A DNA stretch of 64,000 nucleotides from Bradyrhizobium algeriense (GCF_036924595.1 NZ_JAZHRV010000001.1:5518001-5582000), one strand, 5' to 3'. Positions 40,004 to 50,644 are shown, counted from the stretch's first letter. The notes: generated by a model from the letters alone, not told the origin. A program made the numbers and translations.

Positions 40004-40089
40004 GTAGGGTGGGCAAAGGCGCTCTTGCACCGTGCCCACCTGTTCTTTTGCTATCGAATGGTGGGCACGCTTCGCTTTGCCCACCCTAC
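40004..40089. repeat. Palindromic intergenic repeat, family A (copy 2)
   Basis: It starts GTAGGGTGGGCAAAGG and ends CTTTGCCCACCCTAC; the inner halves GGTGGGCAC and GTGCCCACC are also complementary. It shares its ends with 23038-23129. It lies between convergent DUF3309 and ligD and could form a bidirectional transcript-end hairpin. Confidence 0.7.
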
Positions 40090-40091
40090 TT

Positions 40092-42737
40092 CTACAGCTT
40101 CCCAGCCAGCTTCTTCATCGCCGCCTTGATCGACGCTGCCGCATCGTCGTAGCCGTCCCATGCCCTGGTCTTCGCCAGCAGCGCCGGCACGGTGCGCACT
40201 GTACACTTCTTCGGATCGAGATCGCCGCGCACCTGCGGCCAGGTCAAGGGCATCGAGACGGTGGCGCCGTCGCGCGCACGCGGCGACAACACGGCAACCG
40301 CCGTCGACAGCCGGTCGTTGCGGAGGTAGTCGAGGAAGATCTTTCCCTTGCGCAGCTTCTTCGACATGTTGAGCAGATAGCGCTCGGGGTCATCGGTCGC
40401 CATCCACTGGCAAATGCCTTGCGCAAACGCCTTGGCCTCCTTCCAGGTAACCTTGTCCCTTGAGCCGTGGAGCAGCGGCGTCACGATATGCATGCCCTTG
40501 CCGCCGGTGGTCTTGCAGAAGCTTTCAAGGCCGACCGCCGTCAGCCGCTGCCGCATATCCTTGGCAGCCTCGATCACCTCCGAAAATTCAACGTTGGGTG
40601 CGGGATCGAGATCGAACACCAGCCGCCCCGGCGTGTCGTAATCATCGGGCGCGCAATTCCAGGGATGCAGCTCCAGCCCACCGATCTGCGCCACCGCCGC
40701 CAATCCCTCGACCTGATCGATCTGCAAATAGGGTTTGCGGTCGCCCGCGACCTTGGCAAGCTTCAGGAGATCGGAGCCGCCCTGCATGGCGTGACGCTGG
40801 AAGAATTTTTCGCCGTTGATGCCGTCGGGCGCGCGGAGAATCGAACACGGACGGCCCTTGAGGTGGGCGATCATCCACTCACCGACCGCCTCGAAATATT
40901 GCGCGAGGTCGAGCTTGGTGACGCCCTCGCCGTCGCCGCCATCGGGCCACAACGCCTTGTCGGGTTTTGAGATCGTAACACCCATCACCTCGGCCGATTT
41001 GGCCGATGATTTCGCGGACCGCGTTACGGGCTTTGCAATTTGGGTCATGGCAGGCCTCTCCGCGCGTATCTCCTTCGCCGGCTTGTCCTGACGCAGCCCC
41101 TTGAACGCGGCCTGCCTGATGTTGCCGCCATCGGTCCAGCCCGCGAACTCGACCTCGGCGACCAATTCAGGCCTCAGCCAGTGCACGTCGCGGGCCTTCT
41201 TCGGCGCATCCTTGCCGCCGAACGGGCTCTTGTCCGAGGCTGCTGCCTTCAACGCCGGCGTGATGCGCCGAACGACGTCCTGCCCGAAGCCGGTGCCGAC
41301 GAGGCCGACGAACACCAGATGACCGCCGCGATAGACACCCGCCATCAGCGAGCGGAATTTGCCGTTGGTCGTCTTCCAGCCGCCCAGCACCACCTCCTGC
41401 CCGCCGCGGATCTTGGCCTTGGTCCAACTCTCGGTGCGTCCCGAGCGGTACGGCGCATCCAGCTTCTTGGAAACGATGCCTTCCAGTTCCAGTTTCTTTG
41501 CTGATTCCAGTACGGCAGCACCGCGGTCCTCGAAGTGATCGACGTAGCGGATCAGCTTTTCTTTTCCGCTCCGTCGCTCCAGTAGGCGCTTCAAGCGTTC
41601 CTTGCGTTCTCGCAGCGGCAGCGCGCGCAAATCCTCACCTTTGGCAAACAGGAGATCGAACGCAAAGAAAATGAGGTTACCGGTCTTGTTGTCGGCGATC
41701 GCTGCCTGCAGCGGCGAAAAGCTGGGCACGCCGTTGTGGTCCAGCGCGACGATTTCGCCGTCGATCAATGCATCGGGTAGCGCCTTGGCTGCTTTCGCGA
41801 TGGCGCCGAACTTGTCGGTCCAGTCCAGGCCTTTCCGCGTCAACAGCGCCACATCGCCATCGTCGATCCGCAACTGCACGCGATAGCCGTCGAACTTGAC
41901 TTCATGGCACCAGCCCTCCGCGTTCGGCGGCCGCTCGACGGAGGCGCAGAGCTGCGGCGCGACGAAATCCGGCATCGCGGAAACCTTCTTCGGCTTGGCG
42001 CTTTGCACCGGTGCGCGGGTCCTGGTCTCCGGCGTCGCCCGCAGGGCTGCTGTTTTCCTGCTGGGACGCGCGTCAGCCACTTCGCCCCGGTTCGAATGCC
42101 AGACCGCATCGGCCTTCGCCTTGCCCTTGGCCAGCATGAATGGCTTTGGTGCCTTGCCCTTGCCTTCGGCGATCTGCGCCATCGATCGCCCGGAGGCGAC
42201 GGAGCGGTCCTCTTCCAGAATATCGTTGGCCTCGCCTTCTCGTGCGAATTCGTCGCGATGCTTGATCAGGAGCCAGTTGGTGCGCTTGCCGCCGTAGCGG
42301 TCGCCCTTCATCCGGACCAGCACCCAGCTGCCGTGCAGCTTGTCGCCGTGCAGGGTGAACTTCAGATCCCCCTTCTTGAATCCGCGCTCGGGATCATCGG
42401 ATTCCCAGTAGCCGCGATCCCAAAGCTGAACGGTACCGCCGCCATATTCGCTTTCGGGAATGGTGCCTTCGAAGTCGCCGTAATCGAGCGGATGGTCCTC
42501 GACCTCGACCGCCAGCCGCTTGTCGTGCGGATCAAGCGACGGACCCTTGGTGACTGCCCAGGACTTGAAGACGCCGTCGAACTCCAGCCGGAGATCGTAA
42601 TGCAGGCGGGTTGCGTCATGCTTCTGGATCACGAATCGCCATTGCTTCGCCGGCGCGACCTTGACGTCGCCGGAGGGCTCGGCGGTCTTGCCGAAATCGC
42701 GCTTCTTCCGGTACGTGCTGAGTTTCTTCAACGCCAC
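40092..42737 (-). CDS. ligD: ATP-dependent DNA ligase LigD (phosphoesterase-ligase-polymerase)
   Basis: About 881 residues with three domains in order. First is a 3'-phosphoesterase ([18 protein letters not shown], residues 1-200). Next is ATP ligase, with the adenylated Lys in [10 protein letters not shown]. Last is the primase-like polymerase from about residue 590 ([29 protein letters not shown]). It seals double-strand breaks with Ku in non-homologous end joining. GTG 42737 is preferred ([15 protein letters not shown]); an ATG 12 codons earlier is possible. It is divergent from ku across about 100 bp. Linkers are Lys/Ala-rich. Confidence 0.94.
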   Translation of the reverse strand: MALKKLSTYRKKRDFGKTAEPSGDVKVAPAKQWRFVIQKHDATRLHYDLRLEFDGVFKSWAVTKGPSLDPHDKRLAVEVEDHPLDYGDFEGTIPESEYGGGTVQLWDRGYWESDDPERGFKKGDLKFTLHGDKLHGSWVLVRMKGDRYGGKRTNWLLIKHRDEFAREGEANDILEEDRSVASGRSMAQIAEGKGKAPKPFMLAKGKAKADAVWHSNRGEVADARPSRKTAALRATPETRTRAPVQSAKPKKVSAMPDFVAPQLCASVERPPNAEGWCHEVKFDGYRVQLRIDDGDVALLTRKGLDWTDKFGAIAKAAKALPDALIDGEIVALDHNGVPSFSPLQAAIADNKTGNLIFFAFDLLFAKGEDLRALPLRERKERLKRLLERRSGKEKLIRYVDHFEDRGAAVLESAKKLELEGIVSKKLDAPYRSGRTESWTKAKIRGGQEVVLGGWKTTNGKFRSLMAGVYRGGHLVFVGLVGTGFGQDVVRRITPALKAAASDKSPFGGKDAPKKARDVHWLRPELVAEVEFAGWTDGGNIRQAAFKGLRQDKPAKEIRAERPAMTQIAKPVTRSAKSSAKSAEVMGVTISKPDKALWPDGGDGEGVTKLDLAQYFEAVGEWMIAHLKGRPCSILRAPDGINGEKFFQRHAMQGGSDLLKLAKVAGDRKPYLQIDQVEGLAAVAQIGGLELHPWNCAPDDYDTPGRLVFDLDPAPNVEFSEVIEAAKDMRQRLTAVGLESFCKTTGGKGMHIVTPLLHGSRDKVTWKEAKAFAQGICQWMATDDPERYLLNMSKKLRKGKIFLDYLRNDRLSTAVAVLSPRARDGATVSMPLTWPQVRGDLDPKKCTVRTVPALLAKTRAWDGYDDAAASIKAAMKKLAGKL

Positions 42738-42777
42738 GGGCAAACCTCGACCTTCAAGAGCGCCCCGCTGCAATACC

Positions 42778-42802
42778 GGAACGAAAACCCATACTAACCG
42801 TT
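42778..42802 (+). promoter_or_regulatory. EcfG (general stress sigma) promoter for ku
   Basis: GGAAC at 42778-42782, exactly 16 bp, then CGTT at 42799-42802: a full match to GGAAC-N16/17-CGTT. The ku start codon is 36 bp further on, at 42839. Both the match and the position are good. RpoE2-dependent ku genes are known in Sinorhizobium. Confidence 0.65.
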
Positions 42803-42838
42803 GAAGTTCCCAAACCCAACCCGCGCCCGGAGATTGAA

Positions 42839-43723
42839 ATGGCCCCCCGCGCCTACTGGAAAGGCTCGCTGAAACTCTCCCTGGTGTCGTGCCCGGTAGT
42901 GCTCTATCCGGCCTCGACTTCCGCCGAGAAGACCCGCTTCCATATGATCAACCGGGAGACCGGCAACCGGCTGAAGCAGCAGATGGTCGATGCCGAGACC
43001 GGCGATGTCGTCGAAGGCGACCAGAAGGGCCGCGGCTATGAGCTGAGCAAGGGCAAATATGTCGAGGTCGAAAAGGAAGAACTCGAAGCCGTCCAGATCG
43101 AGAGTAACCACACCATCGACATCGACAGCTTTGTGCCGAGGGATGAGATCGACAAGCGCTATCTCGATAACCCCTATTATATCGCCCCCGACGGCAAGGC
43201 CGCGGTCGACGCCTTCGCCGTGATCCGCGACGCCATGAAGGATGAGGAACGGGTCGCGCTGGCGCGCATCGTGCTGACCAACCGCGAGCACGTCATGACG
43301 ATCGAGCCGCTCGGCAAGGGCCTGCTCGGCACCACGCTGCGCTATCCTTACGAGCTGCGCGACGAGGAGGACTATTTCGACGGCATCAAGACCCCGAAGA
43401 TCACCAAGGACATGATCGAGCTCGCGGGCCACATCCTGCACACCAAGGCGGCGCATTTCGATCCCTCGAAGTTCAGGGATGAATACGAGGACGCGCTGAA
43501 GGCGCTGGTGCGGCGGAAAGCCTCCGGCAAGCCGATCAAGGTCACGGAGCGCGAGGAAAAGCCTGATAACGTCATCAACCTGATGGACGCACTCAAGGCG
43601 AGCCTGAAGGGCAAGTCGGCGGCGAAACGGCGCGCGCATGCCCCGGCGCAGCGGCGGACGCCGACACGCCGCACGCCGAGGAAGGCTCACCGCTCCGCGG
43701 CGAGGCACCGAAAGGCGGGGTAG
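42839..43723 (+). CDS. ku: Non-homologous end joining protein Ku
   Basis: A 294-residue bacterial Ku. The core domain starts [22 protein letters not shown] and includes [19 protein letters not shown] and [14 protein letters not shown]. The C-terminus (about residue 255 on) is Lys/Arg-rich, as in Ku proteins with an extended DNA-binding tail. It forms a ring homodimer on DNA ends and recruits LigD, encoded divergently. An EcfG-type promoter lies in the shared intergenic region. The stop is directly followed by a palindromic repeat. Confidence 0.95.
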   Translation: MAPRAYWKGSLKLSLVSCPVVLYPASTSAEKTRFHMINRETGNRLKQQMVDAETGDVVEGDQKGRGYELSKGKYVEVEKEELEAVQIESNHTIDIDSFVPRDEIDKRYLDNPYYIAPDGKAAVDAFAVIRDAMKDEERVALARIVLTNREHVMTIEPLGKGLLGTTLRYPYELRDEEDYFDGIKTPKITKDMIELAGHILHTKAAHFDPSKFRDEYEDALKALVRRKASGKPIKVTEREEKPDNVINLMDALKASLKGKSAAKRRAHAPAQRRTPTRRTPRKAHRSAARHRKAG

Positions 43724-43725
43724 TA

Positions 43726-43808
43726 CCGTCATTGCGAGAAGCAAAGCGACGAAGCAATCCAGAGCCCCGCCGGGATTCTGGATTGCTTCGCTTCGCTCGC
43801 AATGACGG
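43726..43808. repeat. Palindromic intergenic repeat, family B (copy 1)
   Basis: It begins CCGTCATTGCGAGAAGCAAA and ends TCGCTCGCAATGACGG. Both halves contain GAAGCAATCCAG or its complement, so the unit folds into a long hairpin. The second copy is at 50668-50751. It lies between the convergent genes ku and the DUF6496 gene. Confidence 0.75.
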
Positions 43809-43810
43809 TG

Positions 43811-44050
43811 CTACCGCCGCTTCTTCGCCTTCCGCTTCTTCGCTGTTTTCTTCGCCGTCTTCCGCTTCTTGGCTGCTTTCTTCGGCACCTTCTTGCCCTT
43901 GGCCCTCGCCTCCGACAGTCCGATCGCGATCGCCTGTTTGCGGCTCTTGACCGTCCTGCCGGAGCGGCCGCTCTTCAGCGTGCCTACCTTGCGCTTCTTC
44001 ATCGCGCGCCCGACATCGGTCGACGCCGTCTTCGAATATCTTGGTGCCAT
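43811..44050 (-). CDS. Lysine-rich DUF6496-type small protein
   Basis: A 79-residue basic protein starting at ATG 44050 (MAPRYSKTASTDVGRAMKKRK). The first 45 residues include SRKQAIAIGLSEARAKGKK, a block common in rhizobial small basic proteins. The rest is a Lys/Ala tail of KKAAKKRKTAKK type, like histone H1 tails. It probably binds nucleic acid; that is inferred from composition. It sits beside the ku-ligD pair, convergent with ku. The upstream frame to 44107 lacks similarity. Confidence 0.7.
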   Translation of the reverse strand: MAPRYSKTASTDVGRAMKKRKVGTLKSGRSGRTVKSRKQAIAIGLSEARAKGKKVPKKAAKKRKTAKKTAKKRKAKKRR

Positions 44051-44227
44051 CGCTTTTCCTCCGGCTTTCCTCCGTTTGGCGAAAAAGTAATCACCAGTGG
44101 CATGCAAAGTTCCTCACACGTCATAGTCCGCTTGCATTGCCCGGCGACGGAAGGCATTTTGGCTGCCGGGGAACGACTGAAACGCCGGCAGCAAGAACGG
44201 CGCCGTCCCCGGACCGGGGAGGAATTG

Positions 44228-45835
44228 ATGACATTGACGAAGTCGCACGTCGCAGGCCCAAAGACGCCTGCGGTACGGGAGATGACGTTCGGCGATCTCT
44301 TGCGCAAGGCGGCTGAGGCGGCGCCCGACCGCCTGGCCCTGATTGCGGGCGTCCCCGATCCAAAACTGCGGCGACAATGGACCTACGCGCAGCTTTATCG
44401 TGAGGCCGAGCGCACCGCCCGCGCGTTGCTGTCGCGCTTCAAACCGGGCGAGCGCATTGCCGTCTGGGCGCAGAACATCCCGGAATGGGTGATGCTCGAA
44501 TTCGGCGCCGGCATGGCGGGCATGATCCTCGTCACCGTGAACCCGGCCTTTCGCGCGCGCGAGGTGGAGTATGTGCTGAAGCAGTCGCGCTCGGCCGGCA
44601 TCTTCGTCGTCAACGGTTTTCGTGGCAACCCGATGCTGGAGACCGTTCAGGCAGTGGCGCCGAACTGCCCCGAACTGCGCGAGATCATCTGCTTCGATGA
44701 TTGGGATGCGTTCATCGCGGCAGGCGACGACGAGAGCGTCATACTGCCGGCGGTGAGTCCCGACGATCCCGTCATGATCCAATACACCTCGGGCACCACG
44801 GGCTTTCCGAAGGGCGCCCTGCTCCACCATCGCGGACTTCTCAACAACGGCGCCGACACCGCCGACCGGATGGGCGTCGATCCCGGCGACGTCTTCGTCA
44901 CCACAATGCCGCTGTTTCATACCGGCGGCTGCGTCTGCTGCGTGATCGGCGCGGTATCGAAAGCCTCAACGCAAGTGCTGATCGAGGCTTTCGAACCTGG
45001 GTTGGTGCTGGAAATGCTCGGGACCTATCGCGGCAATGCGATGCTCGGCGTTCCCACCATGCTGGTTGCGATGCTGGAGCACCCGACATTCCCGACAACC
45101 GATCTGTCATCCGTCAAGGCAATCTGCTCGGGCGGCTCCACGGTGCCGGCCGCGCTGGTGCGGCTATTGGAGGAAAAGCTCGGCGCGCCCTTCACGATTG
45201 TTTTCGGCCAGACCGAATGCTCCCCGGTCGCGGCGCAAACCCGCACCACCGACAGCGTCGAGGACAAGGCCAACACGATCGGCCTGCCGCTTCCCAATAT
45301 GGAAAACAAGATCATCGACCCCAACACCGGCGAGACCGTTCCGGTGGGCACGATCGGCGAGTTCTGCACCCGCGGCTACCACGTGATGCTCGGCTACTTC
45401 GAAATGCCTGATGCGACCGCCGCCGCGATCGATGCCGACGGTTGGCTGCATAGCGGCGATCTCTGCGCGATGGACGCCCGCGGCTATTGCACGGTGGAAG
45501 GCCGCCTCAAGGACATGATCATCCGCGGCGGCGAGAACATCTATCCGCGCGAACTGGAGGAGCTTCTGTTCAAGCATCCCAAGGTCGGCGAAGTCGCCGT
45601 GATCGGCGTTCCCCACGAGAAGTGGGGTGAAGAGGTTGCCGCCTTCATCCGCCCGGCGCCCGGCGCAACAATCGAAAAGGAAGAACTGATCGACTACATG
45701 CGCGCCTTGCTCGCCCCGCACAAGACGCCGAAGCACTGGTTTGTCGTGGACGCGTTCCCGCTGACGGGATCAGGCAAGATCCAGAAGTTCAAGCTGCGCG
45801 AAGCCTGGAGCAAAGGTGAGATGGCGGCGATCTAG
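44228..45835 (+). CDS. Acyl-CoA synthetase (AMP-binding family)
   Basis: A 535-residue adenylate-forming enzyme. The P-loop motif is YTSGTTGFPKGALL; later motifs are FGQTECSPV, GWLHSGDLCAMD and GRLKDMIIRGGENIYPRELEE, with the C-terminal Lys in GSGKIQKFKLRE. It activates a fatty or aryl acid to its CoA ester; the substrate is not predictable. GAGGAA lies just before ATG 44228. The leader holds an 8-bp inverted repeat (44162-44169 with 44185-44192). Monocistronic. Confidence 0.88.
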   Translation: MTLTKSHVAGPKTPAVREMTFGDLLRKAAEAAPDRLALIAGVPDPKLRRQWTYAQLYREAERTARALLSRFKPGERIAVWAQNIPEWVMLEFGAGMAGMILVTVNPAFRAREVEYVLKQSRSAGIFVVNGFRGNPMLETVQAVAPNCPELREIICFDDWDAFIAAGDDESVILPAVSPDDPVMIQYTSGTTGFPKGALLHHRGLLNNGADTADRMGVDPGDVFVTTMPLFHTGGCVCCVIGAVSKASTQVLIEAFEPGLVLEMLGTYRGNAMLGVPTMLVAMLEHPTFPTTDLSSVKAICSGGSTVPAALVRLLEEKLGAPFTIVFGQTECSPVAAQTRTTDSVEDKANTIGLPLPNMENKIIDPNTGETVPVGTIGEFCTRGYHVMLGYFEMPDATAAAIDADGWLHSGDLCAMDARGYCTVEGRLKDMIIRGGENIYPRELEELLFKHPKVGEVAVIGVPHEKWGEEVAAFIRPAPGATIEKEELIDYMRALLAPHKTPKHWFVVDAFPLTGSGKIQKFKLREAWSKGEMAAI

Positions 45836-45842
45836 GTCGCCG

Positions 45843-46454
45843 CTAACCCTTGAATGTCGGCTGCCGTGGATGAATGCAGTCCTTGAAGTCCGCAAAGCCC
45901 TTCCACGCCGGCTCCGGCGCGTCCTGTCCGGCGGCGGGTACGTACATCGACGGTTCGATCGAACTCATCGTCGGAATATAGCGCGGACAATTCGGAAAGA
46001 TCGCCCGCGCGGTGACACGAACGACAAGCTGCGCGCCGACGGTCTCCGCAAGCAGCGGATCGCGGTCACTCACGCGTGCGCTGCCGTTGACCCGCAGGCG
46101 CCGCGGCTTGTCGTGCATGGCGATAAACAGCAGGCCGACATCGGCATTGGCGACGATGTTGCCGAGACTCTTGAACATGCCGTTTCCGTCATAGTCGGGA
46201 AATGCGATCTCGGAAGGTCCGGTGATGCGCACAAAGCCCGGCGCCCCGCCCTTGAACGAGCAATCGGGCCGCCCCTCGGTGTCGGCCGTCGCCAGGAAGA
46301 AATACGGCAGGCCTTCGATGAACTGCTTGTCGTCAGCCGAAAATTCCTTGCGCATCAGCTTCTCTTCCAGCCGGTCCGAAATCCGGCGGCTGTCGAACTG
46401 ATCCTGCAATTGCCGATTGCCTTCGTGATACATGACGCTTTCAGCCATGGCCAT
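45843..46454 (-). CDS. Pyridoxamine 5'-phosphate oxidase-fold protein
   Basis: A 203-residue FMN-binding split-barrel protein. The core shows FIEGLPYFFLATADTEGRPDCSFKGGAPGFV, then IAFPDYDGNGMFKSLGNI and a basic KPRRLRVNGSARV strand. The family includes flavin and heme oxidoreductases of general stress. GGAGG precedes ATG 46454 by 4 bp; ATG 46448 is almost as good. It is convergent with the acyl-CoA synthetase gene and separate from kdp. Confidence 0.8.
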   Translation of the reverse strand: MAMAESVMYHEGNRQLQDQFDSRRISDRLEEKLMRKEFSADDKQFIEGLPYFFLATADTEGRPDCSFKGGAPGFVRITGPSEIAFPDYDGNGMFKSLGNIVANADVGLLFIAMHDKPRRLRVNGSARVSDRDPLLAETVGAQLVVRVTARAIFPNCPRYIPTMSSIEPSMYVPAAGQDAPEPAWKGFADFKDCIHPRQPTFKG

Positions 46455-46599
46455 ACTTCCTCCTCTGCTTCACCCGGCGGGCGTGGTCAGCCCGGGACAG
46501 ATCCCTACGGGGAGCATATCACTTTATGGCAACACCGGATGCGGCAAGCCGACCCGCATGACAAGTCAAGTGCAGGGATCGCCGCCATCGGAGGCATGA

Positions 46600-47289
46600 T
46601 CAATCCGGCGCGCGCAACCGGTAGCCGATGCCGGTCTCGGTCAGCACGAATTGCGGACGCTCCGGATCGGCCTCGATCTTCTGGCGGAGCTGGCGGACAT
46701 AGACGCGCAGGTATTGCGCGTCCGTTAGTTCGTCCCAGAGCTCTTTGAGCAGGAAGCGATGGGTCAGCACCTTGCCGGCGTGCTGCACCAGCACGCGCAG
46801 CAGATCGTATTCCTTCGGCGAGAGTTTCACCTCGCGCTCGCCGGTCTTGACGATGCGGCGGACCAGATCGACGGAGAGATCGCCGGCGCGAAACACCGGC
46901 CGCTCGCCCTGCACCTGCAACTGGTGCCGCAAGGCCGCGCGCATCCGTGCCAGCAGTTCATCCATGCCGAACGGCTTTGTCAGGTAATCATCGGCGCCGA
47001 GGTCGAGCGCCTGCACCTTGCCGGCCTCGTCGCCACGGCTCGACAGCACCACGATCGGCACGCTCTCGTTGCGGCCGCGGATCATGCGCAGCAGGTCATG
47101 TCCCTGGATGTCGGGCAGGCCCAGATCGAGGATGATCAGCGCCGGCCCCTCGGCCAGCTTCTCCAGCGCGATCTTGCCGTTGGAGGCTTCGAGGATGTCG
47201 TAGCCCTGCGTGCTCAGCCCCATCCGCAACAGCTTGCGGATCGGCGGCTCGTCGTCGATGACCAGGACCTTGATCGCTGCGGCGTTCAT
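46600..47289 (-). CDS. kdpE: Potassium-responsive response regulator KdpE
   Basis: A 229-residue OmpR-type regulator. The receiver domain has the phospho-acceptor Asp in LIILDLGLPDIQGHDLL and the conserved Lys in DDYLTKPFG. The C-terminal winged helix carries KLSPKEYDLLRVLVQHAGKVLTHR. It activates kdp transcription when phosphorylated by KdpD. It begins with an ATGA overlap with kdpD, and is the last gene of the kdp operon. Confidence 0.94.
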   Translation of the reverse strand: MNAAAIKVLVIDDEPPIRKLLRMGLSTQGYDILEASNGKIALEKLAEGPALIILDLGLPDIQGHDLLRMIRGRNESVPIVVLSSRGDEAGKVQALDLGADDYLTKPFGMDELLARMRAALRHQLQVQGERPVFRAGDLSVDLVRRIVKTGEREVKLSPKEYDLLRVLVQHAGKVLTHRFLLKELWDELTDAQYLRVYVRQLRQKIEADPERPQFVLTETGIGYRLRAPD

Positions 47290-50000
47290 GCGGCGGTATC
47301 CAGGGCGTTACTTGCGACCGGTATCGGCAGCCGAATGGTTATTACCGCGCCGCGGCGATCGGCGCGGTTGGCGGCCGAGATCGTGCCGTGCATAGCCTCG
47401 ACAAAGCCACGGGAGATCGCCAGGCCAAGACCCGTTCCCGGACGGACATGGTCGCCCTTCTGCGCGCGATAGAACTTGTCGAACACGCTCTCCAGCTCTT
47501 CCGGCGGGATGCCGCTGCCCTCGTCGAGGATCTGCAGCAAGACCCTTCCCTGATCGCGCGCTCCCCGGATCGATATCGTCGTGCCGGGTGGTGCGTATTT
47601 GGCGGCATTGTCGAGCAGGTTGAACAGCACCTGTTCGAACAACACGGCATCGAGCTCCAGCATCGGCAGATTGGGGCCGAGCTCCAGCGACACCTTGTGA
47701 TGCACGAGGATCTTGCCGGCACGGCGTAAGGCGCTGCCGACGATCTCGCCGATATCGTGCCGCGCGGTGTTGGGAACGACGGCGCCGGATTCGAGCTTGG
47801 TCATGTCGAGCAGGTTGGCGATGAAGCGGTTGAGCCGCTCGGATTCGTCGATCATGGTGGCGAGCAGTTCGTTTTTCTGGGCGTCGTTGAGGCCGGTGCC
47901 GAGATCGCGCAGGGTACTGGCGGCGCCGAGCACCGAGGCCAGCGGCGTCTTCAGGTCGTGCGAGATCGAGGTCAGGAGCGCGCCGCGCAGGCGGTCGGAT
48001 TCCACCGTGCGCTTGACCCGGTCCATGTCCTCGACCAGCAACACCCGCTCGATCGCGAGCGCGCCCTGGTCGACCAGCGCATCCAGCAGGCGGCGCTGAT
48101 CCGGCGTCAGCAAGGGACCCGTGCGATCGTCGTCGATGCCGATGACGCCGATCGCGCCGCGCCCGGTCCGCATCGGCAGGAACAGCCGCTTTGCCCCCGG
48201 CAGCGTGTCCGAGCCGCGCCCCGCCGGACGGTCGTTGCTCCACGCCCAGTTGGCGGCGGCGAGATCGGCCTGGTCGAGCTGGTCTTCCGGCGGATAGCCC
48301 GACTTCACGGTGAGCATGCCCTCCTCCGGCAAGAGCAACACCACCCGCACTTTCAGCATCAACGCGGTCTGATAGGCGGTTGCCCATAGCACGTCATCCA
48401 GCGTCGCAGTGCCGGCCAGCTTGCGGCTGAAGGCGTAGAGCAATTCGGTGGTACGCACCCGGCCGATCGCAGTATCGGCCTGCGAGCGCACCCTCGCCGC
48501 GACATTGGAAACCAACACCGCAACCAACATGAAGAGGAAAAAGGCCGCAATATTGGTCGGGTCGGCGATGGTGAAGGTATAGACCGGCGGCATGAAGAAG
48601 AAATTGTAGCATAGCGATGCCGCGACGCTTGCCAGCAGCGACGGCCACAGGCCGAACCGCGCGGCAACGCTGACCACGGCGGTGAGAAATACCAGATCGA
48701 CGTTCTCGATGCCGAACAGCGGATGGATCAGTTCTGCAGCACCGAGACCGATCGCGACGACCAGCAGCGCCATCAGGTAAGGCCGCGGATTGAAAGCTTC
48801 CTGCCGCGCCGCAGTCTGCACCGCCGGCTTTGCCACCCCCTCTTCGTCGCCCGCTATGACGTGGACGCTGATATTGCCGGCGCGCCGCACCAGATCGTGC
48901 ACGACAGAACCGCGCGTCAATTCGAACCACCACGAGCGCGTCGACTTGCCGATGATGATCTGCGTGACGTTGTTGGCATGCGCGAAATGAATGACGTCGT
49001 CGGCGATGCGGCGACCGACGCCGGGAATGGTCAGCGCCTCGCCGCCGAGCGCTTCCGCCAGCCGCATGGTGTCGGCCAGCCGGTCGCGCTGCTCGTCGGT
49101 CAGTTGCAGGCTGCGCCGCGTCTCGATGCCGATCGCGGTCCATTGCGCGTGCAGCCGGTCCGCCAGCCGCTTGGTGTAGCGCACCAGCCCTGCCGCGCGC
49201 GGGTCCTCGCTGACGCAGACCAGGATGCGCTCGCCGGCGGCCCACGGTCCGTCGATGGCGTTGGCCTGCATATGGGTGAGCAACTGTTCGTCGACCCGCT
49301 CGGCGGTACGCCGCAGCGCCAGTTCGCGCAGCGCGGTCAGGTTGCCCGGCGAGAAATAATGCTCCAGCGCGCGCTCGGCCTGCTTGGGGACATAGACCTT
49401 GCCCTCCTTCAGCCGCTGGATCAAATCGTCGGGCGTCAGGTCGATCAGCTCGATGGCATCGGCACGATCGAACACCTTGTCCGGCACGGTCTCCCGCACC
49501 CGCACATGCGTGATCTGCGCGACCACATCGTTGAGGCTTTCGATGTGCTGGATGTTGACCGCCGTATAGACGTCAATGCCGTGGGACAGCAATTCCTCGA
49601 CGTCGAGATAGCGTTTGGGATGACGGCTGCCCGGGGCGTTGGTATGGGCGAGTTCGTCGACCAGCGCAATTTGCGGCCGCCGCGCAATCAGCGCGTCGAG
49701 GTCCATCTCCTCGAGCGTCTGCTCCTTGTAGGCGAGCCGCCTGCGCGGCAGCACTTCAAGGCCTTTGAGCAACGCTTCGGTTTCCGCCCGGCCATGGGTC
49801 TCGACCACGCCAACAACGACATCGGCGCCGGCCTTCTTCCTGGCATGGGCGCTCTGCAGCATTTCGTAGGTCTTGCCGACGCCGGGGGCGGCGCCGACGA
49901 AGATCTTGAGCCGGCCCGCGCGGCTGTCCTCGCGCCGGGCCGCCTCCAGGAGGGCTTCCGGCGAAGGACGCTGTTCAGGGTCGCGGCGGGTTTGGACCAT
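47286..50000 (-). CDS. kdpD: Sensor histidine kinase KdpD
   Basis: A 904-residue membrane kinase with all KdpD parts in order. First come the N-terminal KdpD domain with a Walker A (GAAPGVGKTYEML), a Usp-like domain and four membrane spans (about residues 405-510). A GAF-like domain follows, then HisKA with the phospho-His in SISHDLKTPLAS and HATPase with GTGLGLAISRGFVEAM. It senses potassium limitation or ionic stress. It lies 41 bp after kdpC. Confidence 0.95.
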   Translation of the reverse strand: MVQTRRDPEQRPSPEALLEAARREDSRAGRLKIFVGAAPGVGKTYEMLQSAHARKKAGADVVVGVVETHGRAETEALLKGLEVLPRRRLAYKEQTLEEMDLDALIARRPQIALVDELAHTNAPGSRHPKRYLDVEELLSHGIDVYTAVNIQHIESLNDVVAQITHVRVRETVPDKVFDRADAIELIDLTPDDLIQRLKEGKVYVPKQAERALEHYFSPGNLTALRELALRRTAERVDEQLLTHMQANAIDGPWAAGERILVCVSEDPRAAGLVRYTKRLADRLHAQWTAIGIETRRSLQLTDEQRDRLADTMRLAEALGGEALTIPGVGRRIADDVIHFAHANNVTQIIIGKSTRSWWFELTRGSVVHDLVRRAGNISVHVIAGDEEGVAKPAVQTAARQEAFNPRPYLMALLVVAIGLGAAELIHPLFGIENVDLVFLTAVVSVAARFGLWPSLLASVAASLCYNFFFMPPVYTFTIADPTNIAAFFLFMLVAVLVSNVAARVRSQADTAIGRVRTTELLYAFSRKLAGTATLDDVLWATAYQTALMLKVRVVLLLPEEGMLTVKSGYPPEDQLDQADLAAANWAWSNDRPAGRGSDTLPGAKRLFLPMRTGRGAIGVIGIDDDRTGPLLTPDQRRLLDALVDQGALAIERVLLVEDMDRVKRTVESDRLRGALLTSISHDLKTPLASVLGAASTLRDLGTGLNDAQKNELLATMIDESERLNRFIANLLDMTKLESGAVVPNTARHDIGEIVGSALRRAGKILVHHKVSLELGPNLPMLELDAVLFEQVLFNLLDNAAKYAPPGTTISIRGARDQGRVLLQILDEGSGIPPEELESVFDKFYRAQKGDHVRPGTGLGLAISRGFVEAMHGTISAANRADRRGAVITIRLPIPVASNALDTAA

Positions 50001-50041
50001 GCGGCAATATAGCCCTCACGCCCGGGCCGGCCTAGCCGGTC

Positions 50042-50644
50042 TCATTTTGAGGCCTCGTCCAATGCCAGATTCAACGCCAACACGTTAACGTGGGGCTCGC
50101 CGAGCAATCCAGCCATGCGGCCCTGCGTATGCTCCACGACCAGTTCGCGAACGCGGGCTTCCGGCAGGTTACGGGCCTTTGCCACCCGGGGGACCTGGAA
50201 CAGCGCGCCTTCCGGCGAGATATCAGGGTCGAGCCCGCTGCCGGACGTCGTGACGAGGTCGACCGGCACGGCGGCGGACGGGTTTTCGGCCTTCAACTTC
50301 TCGACGTCTTCCTTGATCCGGTCGGCCAGCGCCTTGCTGGTCGGGCCGAGGTTGGAGCCTCCGGAATTGGCGGCGTTGTAGGGGGCGGAGACCGTCTTGG
50401 TGGAATCGGCCGGGTCCGGGGCCGTGGTGGCGGACGGGCGACCGTGGAAATATTTATCGGTCTTGAACTCCTGCCCGATCAGCGCGGAGCCGACGACCTT
50501 GCCGTCCTTCTCGACCAGGCTGCCTTGCGCCTGCTTCGGAAAGATCGCACCGGCGATGGCGGTCATGGCGAGGGGATAGGCGACGCCCGTGATGGCGGTG
50601 AGCAGGAGCAGGATGAGGATAGCGGGACGGATTTCTCTGAGCAT
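50042..50644 (-). CDS. kdpC: Potassium-transporting ATPase subunit C
   Basis: A 200-residue single-span protein: [32 protein letters not shown] is the N-terminal anchor. The periplasmic part has [16 protein letters not shown] and [11 protein letters not shown] blocks, and ends with [14 protein letters not shown] 50644 is the family start. KdpC helps potassium binding and stabilises the KdpFABC complex. A hairpin repeat separates it from kdpB, unlike the tight spacing elsewhere in the operon. Confidence 0.95.
   Translation of the reverse strand: MLREIRPAILILLLLTAITGVAYPLAMTAIAGAIFPKQAQGSLVEKDGKVVGSALIGQEFKTDKYFHGRPSATTAPDPADSTKTVSAPYNAANSGGSNLGPTSKALADRIKEDVEKLKAENPSAAVPVDLVTTSGSGLDPDISPEGALFQVPRVAKARNLPEARVRELVVEHTQGRMAGLLGEPHVNVLALNLALDEASK

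Noticed and set aside
43726..43808. Repeat families A and B as CRISPR remnants
   Set aside because: They are isolated palindromes, not regularly spaced direct repeats, and no cas genes are present.
44088..44113. EcfG-type promoter for the DUF6496 gene
   Set aside because: GGAAC is present on the minus strand, but the -10 at the right spacing matches only two of four bases.
44162..44192. 8-bp inverted repeat ahead of the acyl-CoA synthetase as a terminator or riboswitch
   Set aside because: No T-run and no known riboswitch elements; GC-rich leaders form such pairs by chance.
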